NCBI GenBank assembly: GCA_018368345.1
Contig: JAGZEK010000003.1
Span: 1-64,000, forward strand
DNA: 64,000 nucleotides
Source of the DNA: Collinsella sp.
GTDB taxonomy: Bacteria > Actinomycetota > Coriobacteriia > Coriobacteriales > Coriobacteriaceae
Direction of reading: 5' to 3'
This document shows positions 23,944 through 32,663 of the stretch, piece after piece. Each line of letters opens with the position of its first letter. Position 1 is the first letter of the stretch. The position numbers were made by a program, and so were the translations under genes. A model generated the notes under the pieces. It was not told where the DNA came from, did not search any database, and was given only the letters and a program-made list of their open reading frames with translations.

Positions 23944-24855
23944 ATGAACAACGGATTGTTTACGTACTTAGCAGCATTGCTATTGTTTGGCTCCAACGGC
24001 ATCATCGCCGCTGCCATCGCGCTGCCGAGCTCCGATATCGTACTGTTGCGCACGTTTTTGGGCGCTCTCACCCTTGCCGCCATCCTCTTCATAACCAAGC
24101 GCCATAACCTGCAGGCTCCGTCTCGCCCCCGCGAGGCCGCAGCGCTCATCGTCTCGGGCGCCGCGCTGGGCGCCAGCTGGATTTTCCTGTTCCGCGCCTA
24201 TCAGACGATCGGCGTTGGTATCTCCTCGCTGTTGTATTACTGTGGCCCCATCATCGTTATGGCCCTCTCCCCGCTCATTTTTGGCGAAAAGCTGACCGGC
24301 AGCAAAATCGCCGGCTTTATCGCCGTCGCCTGCGGTGCTTTTCTCATTGCAGCGCAAGGTCTAGGCGGCAATATGCCCATTGCGGGCATCGTCTGTGGAA
24401 TCGCCTCGGCCTTCTGCTACGCATTGATGGTCATCGCTAGCAAGGGTGCGCCACACATCGAAGGCCTCGAGAACTCCACGCTCCAGGTGAGCGCCGCCTT
24501 TGTGACCGCGCTGGCCCTCACACTCATCACGCAGGGCGCTCCCTCATTCCTGTCCGCCGGCGTCGCCGCCAGTATTGATTGGCGCGCCGTCGCTATGCTC
24601 GGCGTCGTCAACACCGGCATTGGTTGCCTGCTCTACTTTAGCGCCGTCGCCAAGCTGCCCGTCCAGACCGTCGCCGTCGTCGGCTACCTCGAGCCGCTTT
24701 CGGCGGTCGTGTTCTCGGCCGCCCTTTTGGGTGAAGCCATAACACCGGTCCGCCTGATGGGCGCCGCGCTTATCATCGGCGGCGCGCTCTTTTGCGAACT
24801 CGCCGGCAAACGCGCAAACGCCAAGGCTGGCATCGCCCAGATAGCACGTGCTTAA
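23944..24855 (+). CDS. EamA/DMT family transporter
   Basis: The 303-aa protein has ten hydrophobic segments in two five-helix EamA repeats (LIFGEKLTG and VFSAALLGEAITP mark equivalent points). DMT carriers export amino acids or other metabolites; the substrate is unknown. The ATG at 23944 lies about ten bases after GAGGGG. It is divergent from a LysR gene, which fits induction by an effector. A short perfect palindrome (AATAATCC...GGATTATT) follows. Confidence 0.85.
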   Translation: MNNGLFTYLAALLLFGSNGIIAAAIALPSSDIVLLRTFLGALTLAAILFITKRHNLQAPSRPREAAALIVSGAALGASWIFLFRAYQTIGVGISSLLYYCGPIIVMALSPLIFGEKLTGSKIAGFIAVACGAFLIAAQGLGGNMPIAGIVCGIASAFCYALMVIASKGAPHIEGLENSTLQVSAAFVTALALTLITQGAPSFLSAGVAASIDWRAVAMLGVVNTGIGCLLYFSAVAKLPVQTVAVVGYLEPLSAVVFSAALLGEAITPVRLMGAALIIGGALFCELAGKRANAKAGIAQIARA

Positions 24856-24887
24856 AAGCCCCTGCTTTGAAATGCTACCTGCGTAGA

Positions 24888-24912
24888 TAAATAATCCCCA
24901 GCTGAGGATTAT
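24888..24912. terminator. palindrome between DMT and kup genes
   Basis: AATAATCC and GGATTATT arms with loop ccagctga (24889-24912). The stem is AT-rich, so it is a weak terminator at most; an operator is also possible. Confidence 0.35.
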
Positions 24913-25012
24913 TGTCTAAAATAACCCGATGTGCCAAACTGCTCTTGTATGTATAAAGACGGCATAAAGTTTTTTGTCCTAGACAGATAACCGGATGTCT
25001 AAGGGAGTCCTC

Positions 25013-27241
25013 GTGGCACACAACAAACTGGAGGCAAACCTCCAAGACCAGCGCGGGCAAGGCGGGCACGGAGCCATCCCCCTCTCCGCTGGCATGCTGC
25101 TCGTAACGCTCGGCGTCGTCTATGGCGACATCGGCACGAGCCCTATGTACACCATGAAATCGATCGTCGCCAACAACGGCGGCATCGGCACCGTCAGCGA
25201 GGACATGATTCTGGGCGCACTTTCGCTCGTCATCTGGACCATGACGCTCGTGACCACGGTCAAATACGTGGTAATCGCCATGAAGGCCGATAACCACAAC
25301 GAAGGCGGCATCTTCGCCCTGTTCAGTCTCGTGCGCAAGGTGGCACCGTGGCTGATCCTTCCCGCCATGATCGGCGGCGCGGCGCTGCTCGCCGACGGCA
25401 TCCTCACCCCCGCGGTCACGGTCACCACGGCCATTGAGGGCCTGCGCACCATCGAGTGGGGTCACGCGCTTTTGGGTGACGGGCAAACCAACGTCATCAT
25501 TATTACCATCATCATTATCTGCGGCCTATTTGCCATGCAGCGCGCCGGCACCTCGTCAATCGGCAAGCTGTTCGGCCCGCTCATGACGCTGTGGTTCCTG
25601 TTCCTGGCAGGCGCCGGTCTGTTCAACATGCTCGGCAACCTGTCCATCTTGCGCGCGCTCAACCCCATCCGCGGCATTATGTTCCTGTTCTCGCCCATCA
25701 ACCATTCGGGCATTATGGTGCTCGGCTTTGTCTTCCTGTCGACAACCGGTGCCGAGGCACTCTACTCGGACATGGGCCACGTGGGCAAGGCAAACATCTA
25801 TGCATCCTGGCCGTTTGTTAAGGCGGCCCTTATCCTCAACTATCTGGGTCAGGGAGCTTGGCTGCTCGCCAATAACTCCAACCCCCAGATGCTCGCGATG
25901 GATATCGTCAACCCGTTCTATATGATGCTTCCCGAGCCCCTGCGCCCCTTTGCCATCGTGCTTTCGGCCGTGGCGGCCATCATCGCCTCGCAGGCGCTCA
26001 TCACCGGCTCGTTCTCGCTAGTATCCGAGGCCACGCGTCTCAATCTCATGCCGCACCTGCGCATCCACTACCCCAGCGACACCAAGGGTCAGCTCTATAT
26101 TCCACTCGTCAACAACATCATGTGGGTCGGCTGCATCTTCATTGTGCTGCTGTTCCAGAACTCCGAGCGCATGGAGAGCGCCTATGGCCTCGCCATTACC
26201 GTGACCATGCTTATGACCACCACGCTGCTGACGAGCTATATCGCCGGCATCCTCAAGCACAAGCTGGGCGCCTGCGTCTTCGCCCTGCTCTTCGGTGCCA
26301 TTGAGCTGTGCTTCTTCGCCTCGTGCCTCACCATGTTCTTTGACGGCGGCTATGTGATGATCTTCTTGGCCTCGCTGCTGTTTGGCCTTATGTACGTGTG
26401 GCGCCGCGGCACCGCCATCGAGCGCACGCAGACGATCCTGCTGCCCGTCTCCAAGTACATCGATCAGCTCAACCGCCTGCGCAACGACGAGACCTACCCC
26501 GTGCTCGCCGACAATCTGGTGTTCCTTACCAACAGCCCCGACCCGCTCACGCTCGACCGAGACGTGCTCTATTCCATCCTGGACAAGCATCCCAAGCGCG
26601 CCAAGGCATACTGGTTCATCAACGTGCACGTTACCGACGAGCCCTATACGCACGAGTATTCCGTCGAGACCTTTGGCACAGACTTCCTATTCCGCGTGCG
26701 CTTGGACCTGGGCTTTAAGGTCAATCAGCGCGTCAACGCCTACCTACGCCAGATCGTTGGCGACCTGATGGCATCGGGTGAGTTGCCGCCGCAGCATCAC
26801 ACCTACTCTATCTACGAGACACGCGGCAACGTGGGCGACTTCCGCTTTTGCATGCTGCGCAAGATGCTTGCCCCCGAAACGGACATCAACCGCAATGACC
26901 ATCGCGTCATGGCCATCAAGTACGCCGTCCGCCGCGCCTGCGGAAGCCCGGCACGCTGGTACGGTCTCGAGAACTCGGCCATCATCATTGAGTACGTACC
27001 GCTCTTTGCCCGCATGCGCCCGGCCGTCAAACTTGTGCGCACCCAGGTGCCGCTCGAGGTTCAGATCGAAGAGGCCGAGGAAATGGAGGTCGACATCTTC
27101 TCGGACGACTTGGTCAACGGCAACGAGGCCGGCAAGAGCATGAACGTCGATCCCACCGAGCTGCTCGAGAGCGTCGCCGATACGCCCGAACAGCAACTCG
27201 ACGGACTCGAGAGCACCCAGTTCAACGACGCCAACTTCTAA
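25013..27241 (+). CDS. kup: potassium uptake protein Kup
   Basis: The 742-aa KUP/HAK/KT family K+ symporter has the signature GVVYGDIGTSPMY near the N-terminus and about twelve membrane helices to residue 450. A cytoplasmic tail with LDRDVLYSILD and the conserved FRFCMLRK segment follows. The tail is longer than in E. coli Kup and ends in an acidic stretch. GTG 25013 follows GGGAG by five bases; the ATG at 24995 has no site. No c-di-AMP riboswitch was recognised upstream. The gene stands alone and is convergent with the bile salt hydrolase gene. Confidence 0.93.
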   Translation: MAHNKLEANLQDQRGQGGHGAIPLSAGMLLVTLGVVYGDIGTSPMYTMKSIVANNGGIGTVSEDMILGALSLVIWTMTLVTTVKYVVIAMKADNHNEGGIFALFSLVRKVAPWLILPAMIGGAALLADGILTPAVTVTTAIEGLRTIEWGHALLGDGQTNVIIITIIIICGLFAMQRAGTSSIGKLFGPLMTLWFLFLAGAGLFNMLGNLSILRALNPIRGIMFLFSPINHSGIMVLGFVFLSTTGAEALYSDMGHVGKANIYASWPFVKAALILNYLGQGAWLLANNSNPQMLAMDIVNPFYMMLPEPLRPFAIVLSAVAAIIASQALITGSFSLVSEATRLNLMPHLRIHYPSDTKGQLYIPLVNNIMWVGCIFIVLLFQNSERMESAYGLAITVTMLMTTTLLTSYIAGILKHKLGACVFALLFGAIELCFFASCLTMFFDGGYVMIFLASLLFGLMYVWRRGTAIERTQTILLPVSKYIDQLNRLRNDETYPVLADNLVFLTNSPDPLTLDRDVLYSILDKHPKRAKAYWFINVHVTDEPYTHEYSVETFGTDFLFRVRLDLGFKVNQRVNAYLRQIVGDLMASGELPPQHHTYSIYETRGNVGDFRFCMLRKMLAPETDINRNDHRVMAIKYAVRRACGSPARWYGLENSAIIIEYVPLFARMRPAVKLVRTQVPLEVQIEEAEEMEVDIFSDDLVNGNEAGKSMNVDPTELLESVADTPEQQLDGLESTQFNDANF

Positions 27242-27262
27242 CACGCCACCAGCCATTGACGA

Positions 27263-27302
27263 CAACGGCCTCGCATCTCATAAGAGGTGCGAGGCCGTTT
27301 TA
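27263..27302. terminator. bidirectional terminator
   Basis: AACGGCCTCGCA and TGCGAGGCCGTT arms with a short TCTC/GAGG inner part, then TTTT; AAAAC on the other strand. It serves both kup and the bile salt hydrolase gene. Confidence 0.85.
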
Positions 27303-27322
27303 TGTCGCAACGGACCAGTGAG

Positions 27323-28288
27323 CTACGAACGGCGCGGCTCGGGAACCACGAGCCTATCGGGGCTCGCGCCCTCGGCATCCATCAGGCTCACGTAGCGAAT
27401 CGACGGATCCCCATACATCGCGTAGTAATAATTGCCCGTGCGCGCGCTAAAGCATCCGGTGTAGATAGTCTTCTCGAACTTGCCATCGCCCATCCTGGAC
27501 GCTCCCTCGATCATCACCACGCCCTCGAGCGAGCGGAACATGCGAACGACGTTTTCGGTCTCGCTCTCCTTTTGTGGGTAATTGGCATTGAGGTACGCCG
27601 CCTTTACAAAACGGCTCGGCGAATAGCAATCGCCCGGAATGCCGTGCATGCCGGCACCGGCTCCATAGGGCTTAAGCTCGGCGCCACGCCATGTCGCCGT
27701 CTGCGGAAAATCGCTTGTGGCCGTGATATAGGTGCGCAGGTTTTCCATGTGCCACGGGAAAGTCGGCTGATTGGCAAGGGTGTCGACCGGATTGTCGTAT
27801 ACATGCAGGCCGTCAGCCATCATCTCGACCACGATGCTGCGCTGGCTGTCGCCGATAATCCAATGGAGCAGCGACACGCCCAGCCCCTCTCCGGCAGATT
27901 TGGCGACAATCACCGTGTCGCGCAGCGCGGCCTCGACCTCATCGACCGTCGAGAACGTCGCTGCCACCCACAGGGGAAACTCATAGGCCGCGATATTGGT
28001 CTTGCCGTCGACAGGGTCATCGGCATACTCGGCATAGCCGGGAAAGTTGAGCCCCGCCACAGCCAGACCCGCATCGTTACCGCAATCGAAAAACATGGGA
28101 TAGTTCTTGTAATCGATGCACATACCGATCACCGCGTGTGCCGCTGTCGCGTCGTCGATAAACGAATACGGAATGTGAAACCCGCGCGGCATCACGCGAA
28201 CCTGTTGGCCGTAGTCAAAGCTCCAGTCGAGGTTGCGGCCCAGATACATGTGGCCAGAATTATCGGTAAATCGAATGCTCGTACACAT
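27323..28288 (-). CDS. bsh: bile salt hydrolase (choloylglycine hydrolase family)
   Basis: The 321-aa Ntn hydrolase should cleave the amide bond of conjugated bile acids, or of penicillin V in the sister branch. Numbering from MCTSIRF gives the catalytic Cys2, Arg18 and Asp21 (GRNLDWSFDYG). Asn of LANQPTF and Arg of YSPSRFVKA fit the positions of Asn175 and Arg228. GLNFPGYA is the Asn82 region. ATG 28288 follows AGGAGG by five bases and makes Cys residue 2; the 21 upstream codons are not part of the protein. There is no signal peptide, so it is cytoplasmic. The gene is monocistronic. Bile salt rather than penicillin preference is likely but not proved. Confidence 0.9.
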   Translation of the reverse strand: MCTSIRFTDNSGHMYLGRNLDWSFDYGQQVRVMPRGFHIPYSFIDDATAAHAVIGMCIDYKNYPMFFDCGNDAGLAVAGLNFPGYAEYADDPVDGKTNIAAYEFPLWVAATFSTVDEVEAALRDTVIVAKSAGEGLGVSLLHWIIGDSQRSIVVEMMADGLHVYDNPVDTLANQPTFPWHMENLRTYITATSDFPQTATWRGAELKPYGAGAGMHGIPGDCYSPSRFVKAAYLNANYPQKESETENVVRMFRSLEGVVMIEGASRMGDGKFEKTIYTGCFSARTGNYYYAMYGDPSIRYVSLMDAEGASPDRLVVPEPRRS

Positions 28289-28350
28289 AGCGCCTCCTAG
28301 CTTTACGTTCCTGCTAAGGTTATTGTCACCAAACAAAAAGGCGCTAAACA

Positions 28351-28387
28351 CAAAAGCCCGGACATGACAACGATGTCACGTCCGGAC
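28351..28387 (-). terminator. terminator after second deformylase-like gene
   Basis: GTCCGGACGTGACAT pairs with ATGACATGTCCGGGC-type arm (28356-28387, one mismatch), followed by TTTTGTGTTT in the minus sense. Confidence 0.8.
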
Positions 28388-28419
28388 CAAAAGAGACGAA
28401 GTGCGGTGCTTTGGTCCCC

Positions 28420-28839
28420 TTAGACCAACTTTCCTAGACAGTGGTCAATCATGTGTTGAATCATCTGCGCCTCGAAGCCCACAAAGTCCTGCTTGCGCTC
28501 GCGCATCTTGCCGTCGACGATCACGTCATAAGCGACCTTGCACTTGATATAGCGCGTGGACTTGGTGACCTCCTCGTGCGTCAGGCAGCTCTCCTCCATC
28601 TTGCTGGCGCCCAGGCCAAACACCAGACGGGGGTTGTAGAGCACGTGGGGCTCGCCGGCATCGTCCAGGTAGACGCAAACCTTCTTGGTAACGCCAATCT
28701 GGTTAGCGGCCAAGCAGCCGGCATCGTCGAGCGACTTGATGGTATCGATCAGGTCCTGAGCAACCGACTCGTCCTCGACGGTCGCAACCTCGCAACGCTG
28801 GGACAGGATAGCCTCGTCGTGGCAAAGCTCTTTAATCAT
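28420..28839 (-). CDS. deformylase-like protein lacking the catalytic Glu
   Basis: The 139-aa protein clearly belongs to the peptide deformylase fold: GCLAANQIG (motif 1, intact Gln), EESCLTHEE (motif 2, metal Cys) and QHMIDH (motif 3). In motif 3 the catalytic Glu of HEXXH is Met, while both metal His remain. Without that base, normal deformylation should be greatly reduced, so it may bind formyl peptides or metal only, or have another activity. ATG 28839 follows a perfect GGAGG by five bases. A strong terminator follows, so it is expressed as a real, single gene and does not look decayed. Confidence 0.82.
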   Translation of the reverse strand: MIKELCHDEAILSQRCEVATVEDESVAQDLIDTIKSLDDAGCLAANQIGVTKKVCVYLDDAGEPHVLYNPRLVFGLGASKMEESCLTHEEVTKSTRYIKCKVAYDVIVDGKMRERKQDFVGFEAQMIQHMIDHCLGKLV

Positions 28840-29032
28840 ACGTTCCTCCATAGGGGTCGTTGTAACCGCTTAAGTATACGGTACCCACACATTTTCATGC
28901 GAAAAATACCGTCCGTCTGCTACAAAGCGCCGAACATCAACATGCGAGGAACAACAGCGTCGTAAAGGGGCTATAGTGGGTGAGTTCGTGTCAATCGGCC
29001 TAAACTCGGGGCCGAGCAAGGAAAGGGTATGC

Positions 29033-30343
29033 ATGGACGAACTATTTCACGTCAGCGAGCGCAAGTCCACAATCGGGACCGAACTCCGCGCTGGACTGAC
29101 AACATTCCTGGCGATGGCCTACATCATCGCCGTCAACCCCGCGGTGCTCTCGGGCGCTGGCATCGATGCGGGAGCGCTCGCCTGCGCCACCTGCCTGGGC
29201 GCCGGCATCATGACCATCTGCATGGGCATCTTCGCCAACCGCCCGCTCGCCTGCGCGTCGGGCTTAGGCGTCAACGCGATGATCGCTGGAATCACCACCA
29301 CCGTCTGCGGCGGTGACTGGCACGTGGCCATGAGCGTCATCTTCCTCGAGGGTATCGTCATCTTGCTGCTCGTGCTTTGTGGCCTGCGCGAGGCCATCAT
29401 GGACGCCATCCCGGTTGTCCTGCGTCACGCCATCTCGGTGGGTCTGGGCCTGTTCATCGCCATGATTGGCCTGTGCGATGCCGGCATTATCACCGCTGGC
29501 GCCGGTACACTCGTCGGTCTGGGCGACATCACCTCCCCCACCTTCATCGTCGGCATCATCTCCATCCTGGTGACAGTCGCCCTCGCCTGCCGCAACGTCC
29601 CCGGCTCGCTGCTCATCGGCATCGTCGTCGCCGTCATCGCCGGTATCCCCCTAGGTGTGACCCATGCTCCGACCGGTATCATCGCCCCGCTCGACTTCTC
29701 GAGCATCGGTGGCCCCATCGCCGACGCCGGCGGCGTGCCCGCCATCGTCAAGGTCCTTACCGACCCCACGCTCCTCGTCATCTCGTTCTCGCTGCTCATG
29801 AGTGACTTCTTCGACACCATGGGCACCGCGATGGCCGTGGCCAAGCAGGGCGAGTTCCTCACCGACGACGGCAACGTCGAGAATATCAAGGAGATCCTGA
29901 TCGTCGACTCCGCCGCCGCCGCTGTGGGCGGTTTCATGGGCGTCTCCTCCATCACCACCTTCGTCGAGTCCACTTCCGGCGCCGCCGACGGTGGCCGCAC
30001 GGGCCTCACCTCCGTCACCACCGGCGTGCTGTTCATTCTCGCCGCGTTCTTCTCCCCCATCGTCACCATCGTTTCCAGCGCCGCCACCTGCGGTGCTCTG
30101 GTCTACGTCGGCTACCTCATGATGAGCGAGGCCTCCGAGATCGATTGGTCCGACGTGTCGCAGGGTTTCCCGGCGTTCATGATTGTCGCCGGCGTGCCCT
30201 TCACCTACTCCATCTCTGCCGGCATTGGTCTGGGCTTTATCGCCTACGTGATCGTCGCGCTCTTTAAGGGCGAGGCCTCCAAGATCAAGCCGCTCATGTG
30301 GATCGCAGCCCTTGCCTTCCTCGTCTACTTCTTCGTGGCGTAA
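29033..30343 (+). CDS. AzgA-type purine permease (NCS2)
   Basis: The 436-aa transporter has the AzgA/PbuG pattern: TELRAGLTTFLAMAYIIAVNP at the start (about 20 residues of the hallmark), ASGLGVNAM, SDFFDTMGT, and ESTSGAADGGRTGLTSV. It should import hypoxanthine, guanine or adenine by proton symport. About 12-14 membrane segments are visible. ATG 29033 follows AAAGG; the frame extends 19 codons upstream. No purine riboswitch was recognised. A clear terminator follows. The gene lies near a UraA-type permease, so both purine and pyrimidine base uptake are encoded in this stretch. Confidence 0.9.
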   Translation: MDELFHVSERKSTIGTELRAGLTTFLAMAYIIAVNPAVLSGAGIDAGALACATCLGAGIMTICMGIFANRPLACASGLGVNAMIAGITTTVCGGDWHVAMSVIFLEGIVILLLVLCGLREAIMDAIPVVLRHAISVGLGLFIAMIGLCDAGIITAGAGTLVGLGDITSPTFIVGIISILVTVALACRNVPGSLLIGIVVAVIAGIPLGVTHAPTGIIAPLDFSSIGGPIADAGGVPAIVKVLTDPTLLVISFSLLMSDFFDTMGTAMAVAKQGEFLTDDGNVENIKEILIVDSAAAAVGGFMGVSSITTFVESTSGAADGGRTGLTSVTTGVLFILAAFFSPIVTIVSSAATCGALVYVGYLMMSEASEIDWSDVSQGFPAFMIVAGVPFTYSISAGIGLGFIAYVIVALFKGEASKIKPLMWIAALAFLVYFFVA

Positions 30344-30370
30344 CGGCATAGTCTGCCGAAGCAAAACAAC

Positions 30371-30416
30371 AAGGCGCGGAGTCGCATCGAACGGCTCCGC
30401 GCCTTTCTTTTAGCGT
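30371..30416 (+). terminator. terminator after purine permease
   Basis: AAGGCGCGGAG and CTCCGCGCCTT arms around a 14-nt loop, then TCTTTT. Confidence 0.85.
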
Positions 30417-30480
30417 CTGCCCCCGTGCCAGCGTGCGACAATTGAGGCTGTCAATATCACAACACCGAGAGAAGCCTGCC

Positions 30481-31146
30481 TTGGAAGCGCATCATAAGCA
30501 GATAACCGTTTATTCAGAGCGTGCGGAAGGTACGCCCGTCATCTACCTCCCCGTGGTTATGGGCGACGGTAGTGAAGTCTACGAGCGCTGCCGAGAGCTC
30601 GACTGCCCGCCGTTCACCCTTGTCGCCATCGGAGGACTCGATTGGAATCGCGAGCTGAGCCCCTGGGAATGTGAGGGAACTATACGAGATGCCGAGCCCT
30701 TTGGTGGACAGGCTGCTGGTTTTCTTGACGAGTTGTTGAAGCAGATAATCCCAGAGGCCGAATCATCGCTCCCGCAACCGCCCACCTGGCGCGGCGTTGT
30801 CGGCTATTCGTTGGCGGGTCTTTTTGCACTGTGGGCACTTTGGCAAACAGATGTCTTTGAGCGCGCGGCGAGTGCATCGGGGTCGCTGTGGTTCCCCGGC
30901 TTTATCGACTACGCGCGTGAGCGCACGATGACAGCCACGCCCGACGCCGCCTATCTGTCGCTCGGTAAAAAGGAAACCAAGACGCCCAACCGCATGATGC
31001 GGCACGTACTCGACGACACGCGCGCGATGGAAGAGCTGTTTATAGAGCGTGACATTCCAACAACGCTGGAGCTCAACCCCGGCAATCACTTTGCCCAAAC
31101 TGACCTGCGCATGGCGCGCGGCATCCACTGGATACTGACGCATTAA
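30481..31146 (+). CDS. esterase-D/Fes-like alpha/beta hydrolase
   Basis: The 221-aa protein has an alpha/beta-hydrolase core with the nucleophile elbow GYSLAGLFALWAL (Ser). A YLPVVMGDG strand is near the start and HFAQTDLRM carries the catalytic His near the end. This matches putative esterases of the Fes/IroE/esterase-D group; the substrate is unknown. The start is uncertain. TTG 30481 has GAGAG about nine bases upstream; GTG 30433 is the furthest in-frame start but lacks a site. A bidirectional terminator overlaps its stop codon. Confidence 0.75.
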   Translation: MEAHHKQITVYSERAEGTPVIYLPVVMGDGSEVYERCRELDCPPFTLVAIGGLDWNRELSPWECEGTIRDAEPFGGQAAGFLDELLKQIIPEAESSLPQPPTWRGVVGYSLAGLFALWALWQTDVFERAASASGSLWFPGFIDYARERTMTATPDAAYLSLGKKETKTPNRMMRHVLDDTRAMEELFIERDIPTTLELNPGNHFAQTDLRMARGIHWILTH

Positions 31147-31186
31147 AAATGGCGTCCACGCGTACATACGCATGGACACCATTTTT
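31145..31186. terminator. bidirectional terminator
   Basis: AAAAATGG-GTCCA and TGGACACCATTTTT arms (one bulge) around cgcgtacatacgca. It sits between the convergent esterase and uracil permease genes. Confidence 0.8.
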
Positions 31187-31206
31187 AATTTGGCTGAACG
31201 CAGCTG

Positions 31207-32541
31207 CTATTCAGCAGTCTCCTCAAGCTCGGAAGTATCGAACTCAAAGTCATTACCGGGCAGGATGGCGTTGAGCACAATGCCCACCAGCGAGCCCACG
31301 GCAAGGCCCGAAAGCGAAATCGTCACGCCGCCCAGCTCCAGCACGATGGCACCGGCGGTACTGTAGGCAATGCCGAGCGAAAGCACGAGCACCAGAGCCG
31401 CCACCAGCACGTTGCGGTTGTTCTGGAAATCAACCTGATTCTCGATGAGGTTACGCACGCCAACGGCGCTGATCATGCCGTAGAGCACGAGTGACACACC
31501 GCCGATAACGCACGCCGGCATAGCAGCGATCGCAGCAGCAAACTTGGGGCAGAACGAAAGCACGATGGCACAGCAGGCGGCAATGCGAATCACGCGCGGG
31601 TCGAACACACGCGTAAGCGCAAGCACGCCGGTGTTCTCGCCATACGTGGTGTTGGCCGGAGCGCCAAAGAGCGACGCCAAGATGGTCGCCAGGCCATCGC
31701 CGAGCAGGGTACGGTGCAGACCGGGATCGGCAATGTAATTGCGTTCGCAGGTAGAGCCAATGGCGGAGATATCGCCAATGTGCTCAATCATGGTCGCAAA
31801 GGCCAGCGGCATGATGGTGATGATGGCCGTCGTGGCAAGACCGCTATCGAGCTGCGGGCCAAAGAGCGCAAACACGGTGTTGTCCCACACGATGGGCAGA
31901 CCGACCCACGGAGCGGCGGCAACGCCCGAAAAATCGACCTCACTCAACGCAGCCGCAACGGCATAGCTCACCACAACGCCCAGCAAAATCGGCACGATCT
32001 TGACCATGCCGCGGCCCCAAATATTGCAGATGATGATGACGGCCACAGCGACAGCGGCGACAAGCCAGTTGGTCTGGCAGTTGGCGATGGCAGAGCTCGC
32101 TAGGATCAGGCCGATGGAAATGACGATGGGGCCGGTCACCACCGGCGGGAAGAAACGCATAACGCGCTTGGCGCCAAAGGCGCGGAACAGGGCCGCGAGC
32201 ACCGGATAGAGCAGGCCGGCACAAGCTACGCCCAGGCAGGCGTAGGGCAAAAGCTCGGTCTCGCCGTTGGGCGCGATTGCGGCATAACCGGCAATAAAGG
32301 CAAACGATGAGCCCAAAAATGCCGGCACCTTACCGCGCGATAGAAAATGAAACAGCAGCGTGCCGATGCCGGCGAACAGAAGCGTCGCCGAAACGGAAAG
32401 GCCGGTGAGCACGGGCACGAGCACCGTGGCTCCGAACATCGCAAACATGTGTTGCAAACCCAACACAAACATGCGCGGGCGGCCGAGCGACGATGCATCG
32501 TAGATGACATCGGTAACGGCGGGCGTCGAAGACTGGGACAT
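31207..32541 (-). CDS. uraA: uracil permease UraA/PyrP family (NCS2)
   Basis: The 444-aa transporter shows the NCS2 nucleobase signatures MPACVIGGVSLVLYG and PANTTYGENTGVLALT, and about 14 membrane segments. It should be a proton-coupled uracil importer. ATG 32541 follows AAAGGAC; the frame extends 58 codons upstream into the gap. No PyrR-binding leader was recognised. The C-terminal tail is short and acidic (FDTSELEETAE). It is single, convergent with the esterase gene. Confidence 0.9.
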   Translation of the reverse strand: MSQSSTPAVTDVIYDASSLGRPRMFVLGLQHMFAMFGATVLVPVLTGLSVSATLLFAGIGTLLFHFLSRGKVPAFLGSSFAFIAGYAAIAPNGETELLPYACLGVACAGLLYPVLAALFRAFGAKRVMRFFPPVVTGPIVISIGLILASSAIANCQTNWLVAAVAVAVIIICNIWGRGMVKIVPILLGVVVSYAVAAALSEVDFSGVAAAPWVGLPIVWDNTVFALFGPQLDSGLATTAIITIMPLAFATMIEHIGDISAIGSTCERNYIADPGLHRTLLGDGLATILASLFGAPANTTYGENTGVLALTRVFDPRVIRIAACCAIVLSFCPKFAAAIAAMPACVIGGVSLVLYGMISAVGVRNLIENQVDFQNNRNVLVAALVLVLSLGIAYSTAGAIVLELGGVTISLSGLAVGSLVGIVLNAILPGNDFEFDTSELEETAE

Positions 32542-32663
32542 GGAAGTCCTTTCGAATGGAAGGGCGATCAGGCATATCGGATAACCTGCCCGAACGATAC
32601 GATCCGAACCATTGTACGTGATACGCCATGTCTCGCACGCGCCGTCACCTGCAAACGGTAGCG

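Noticed and set aside
24856..25012. c-di-AMP (ydaO) riboswitch before kup
   Set aside because: The leader is too short and lacks the conserved ydaO motifs.
28852..29032. Purine riboswitch before the AzgA-type permease
   Set aside because: No three-way junction with the conserved loop-loop sequences could be found.
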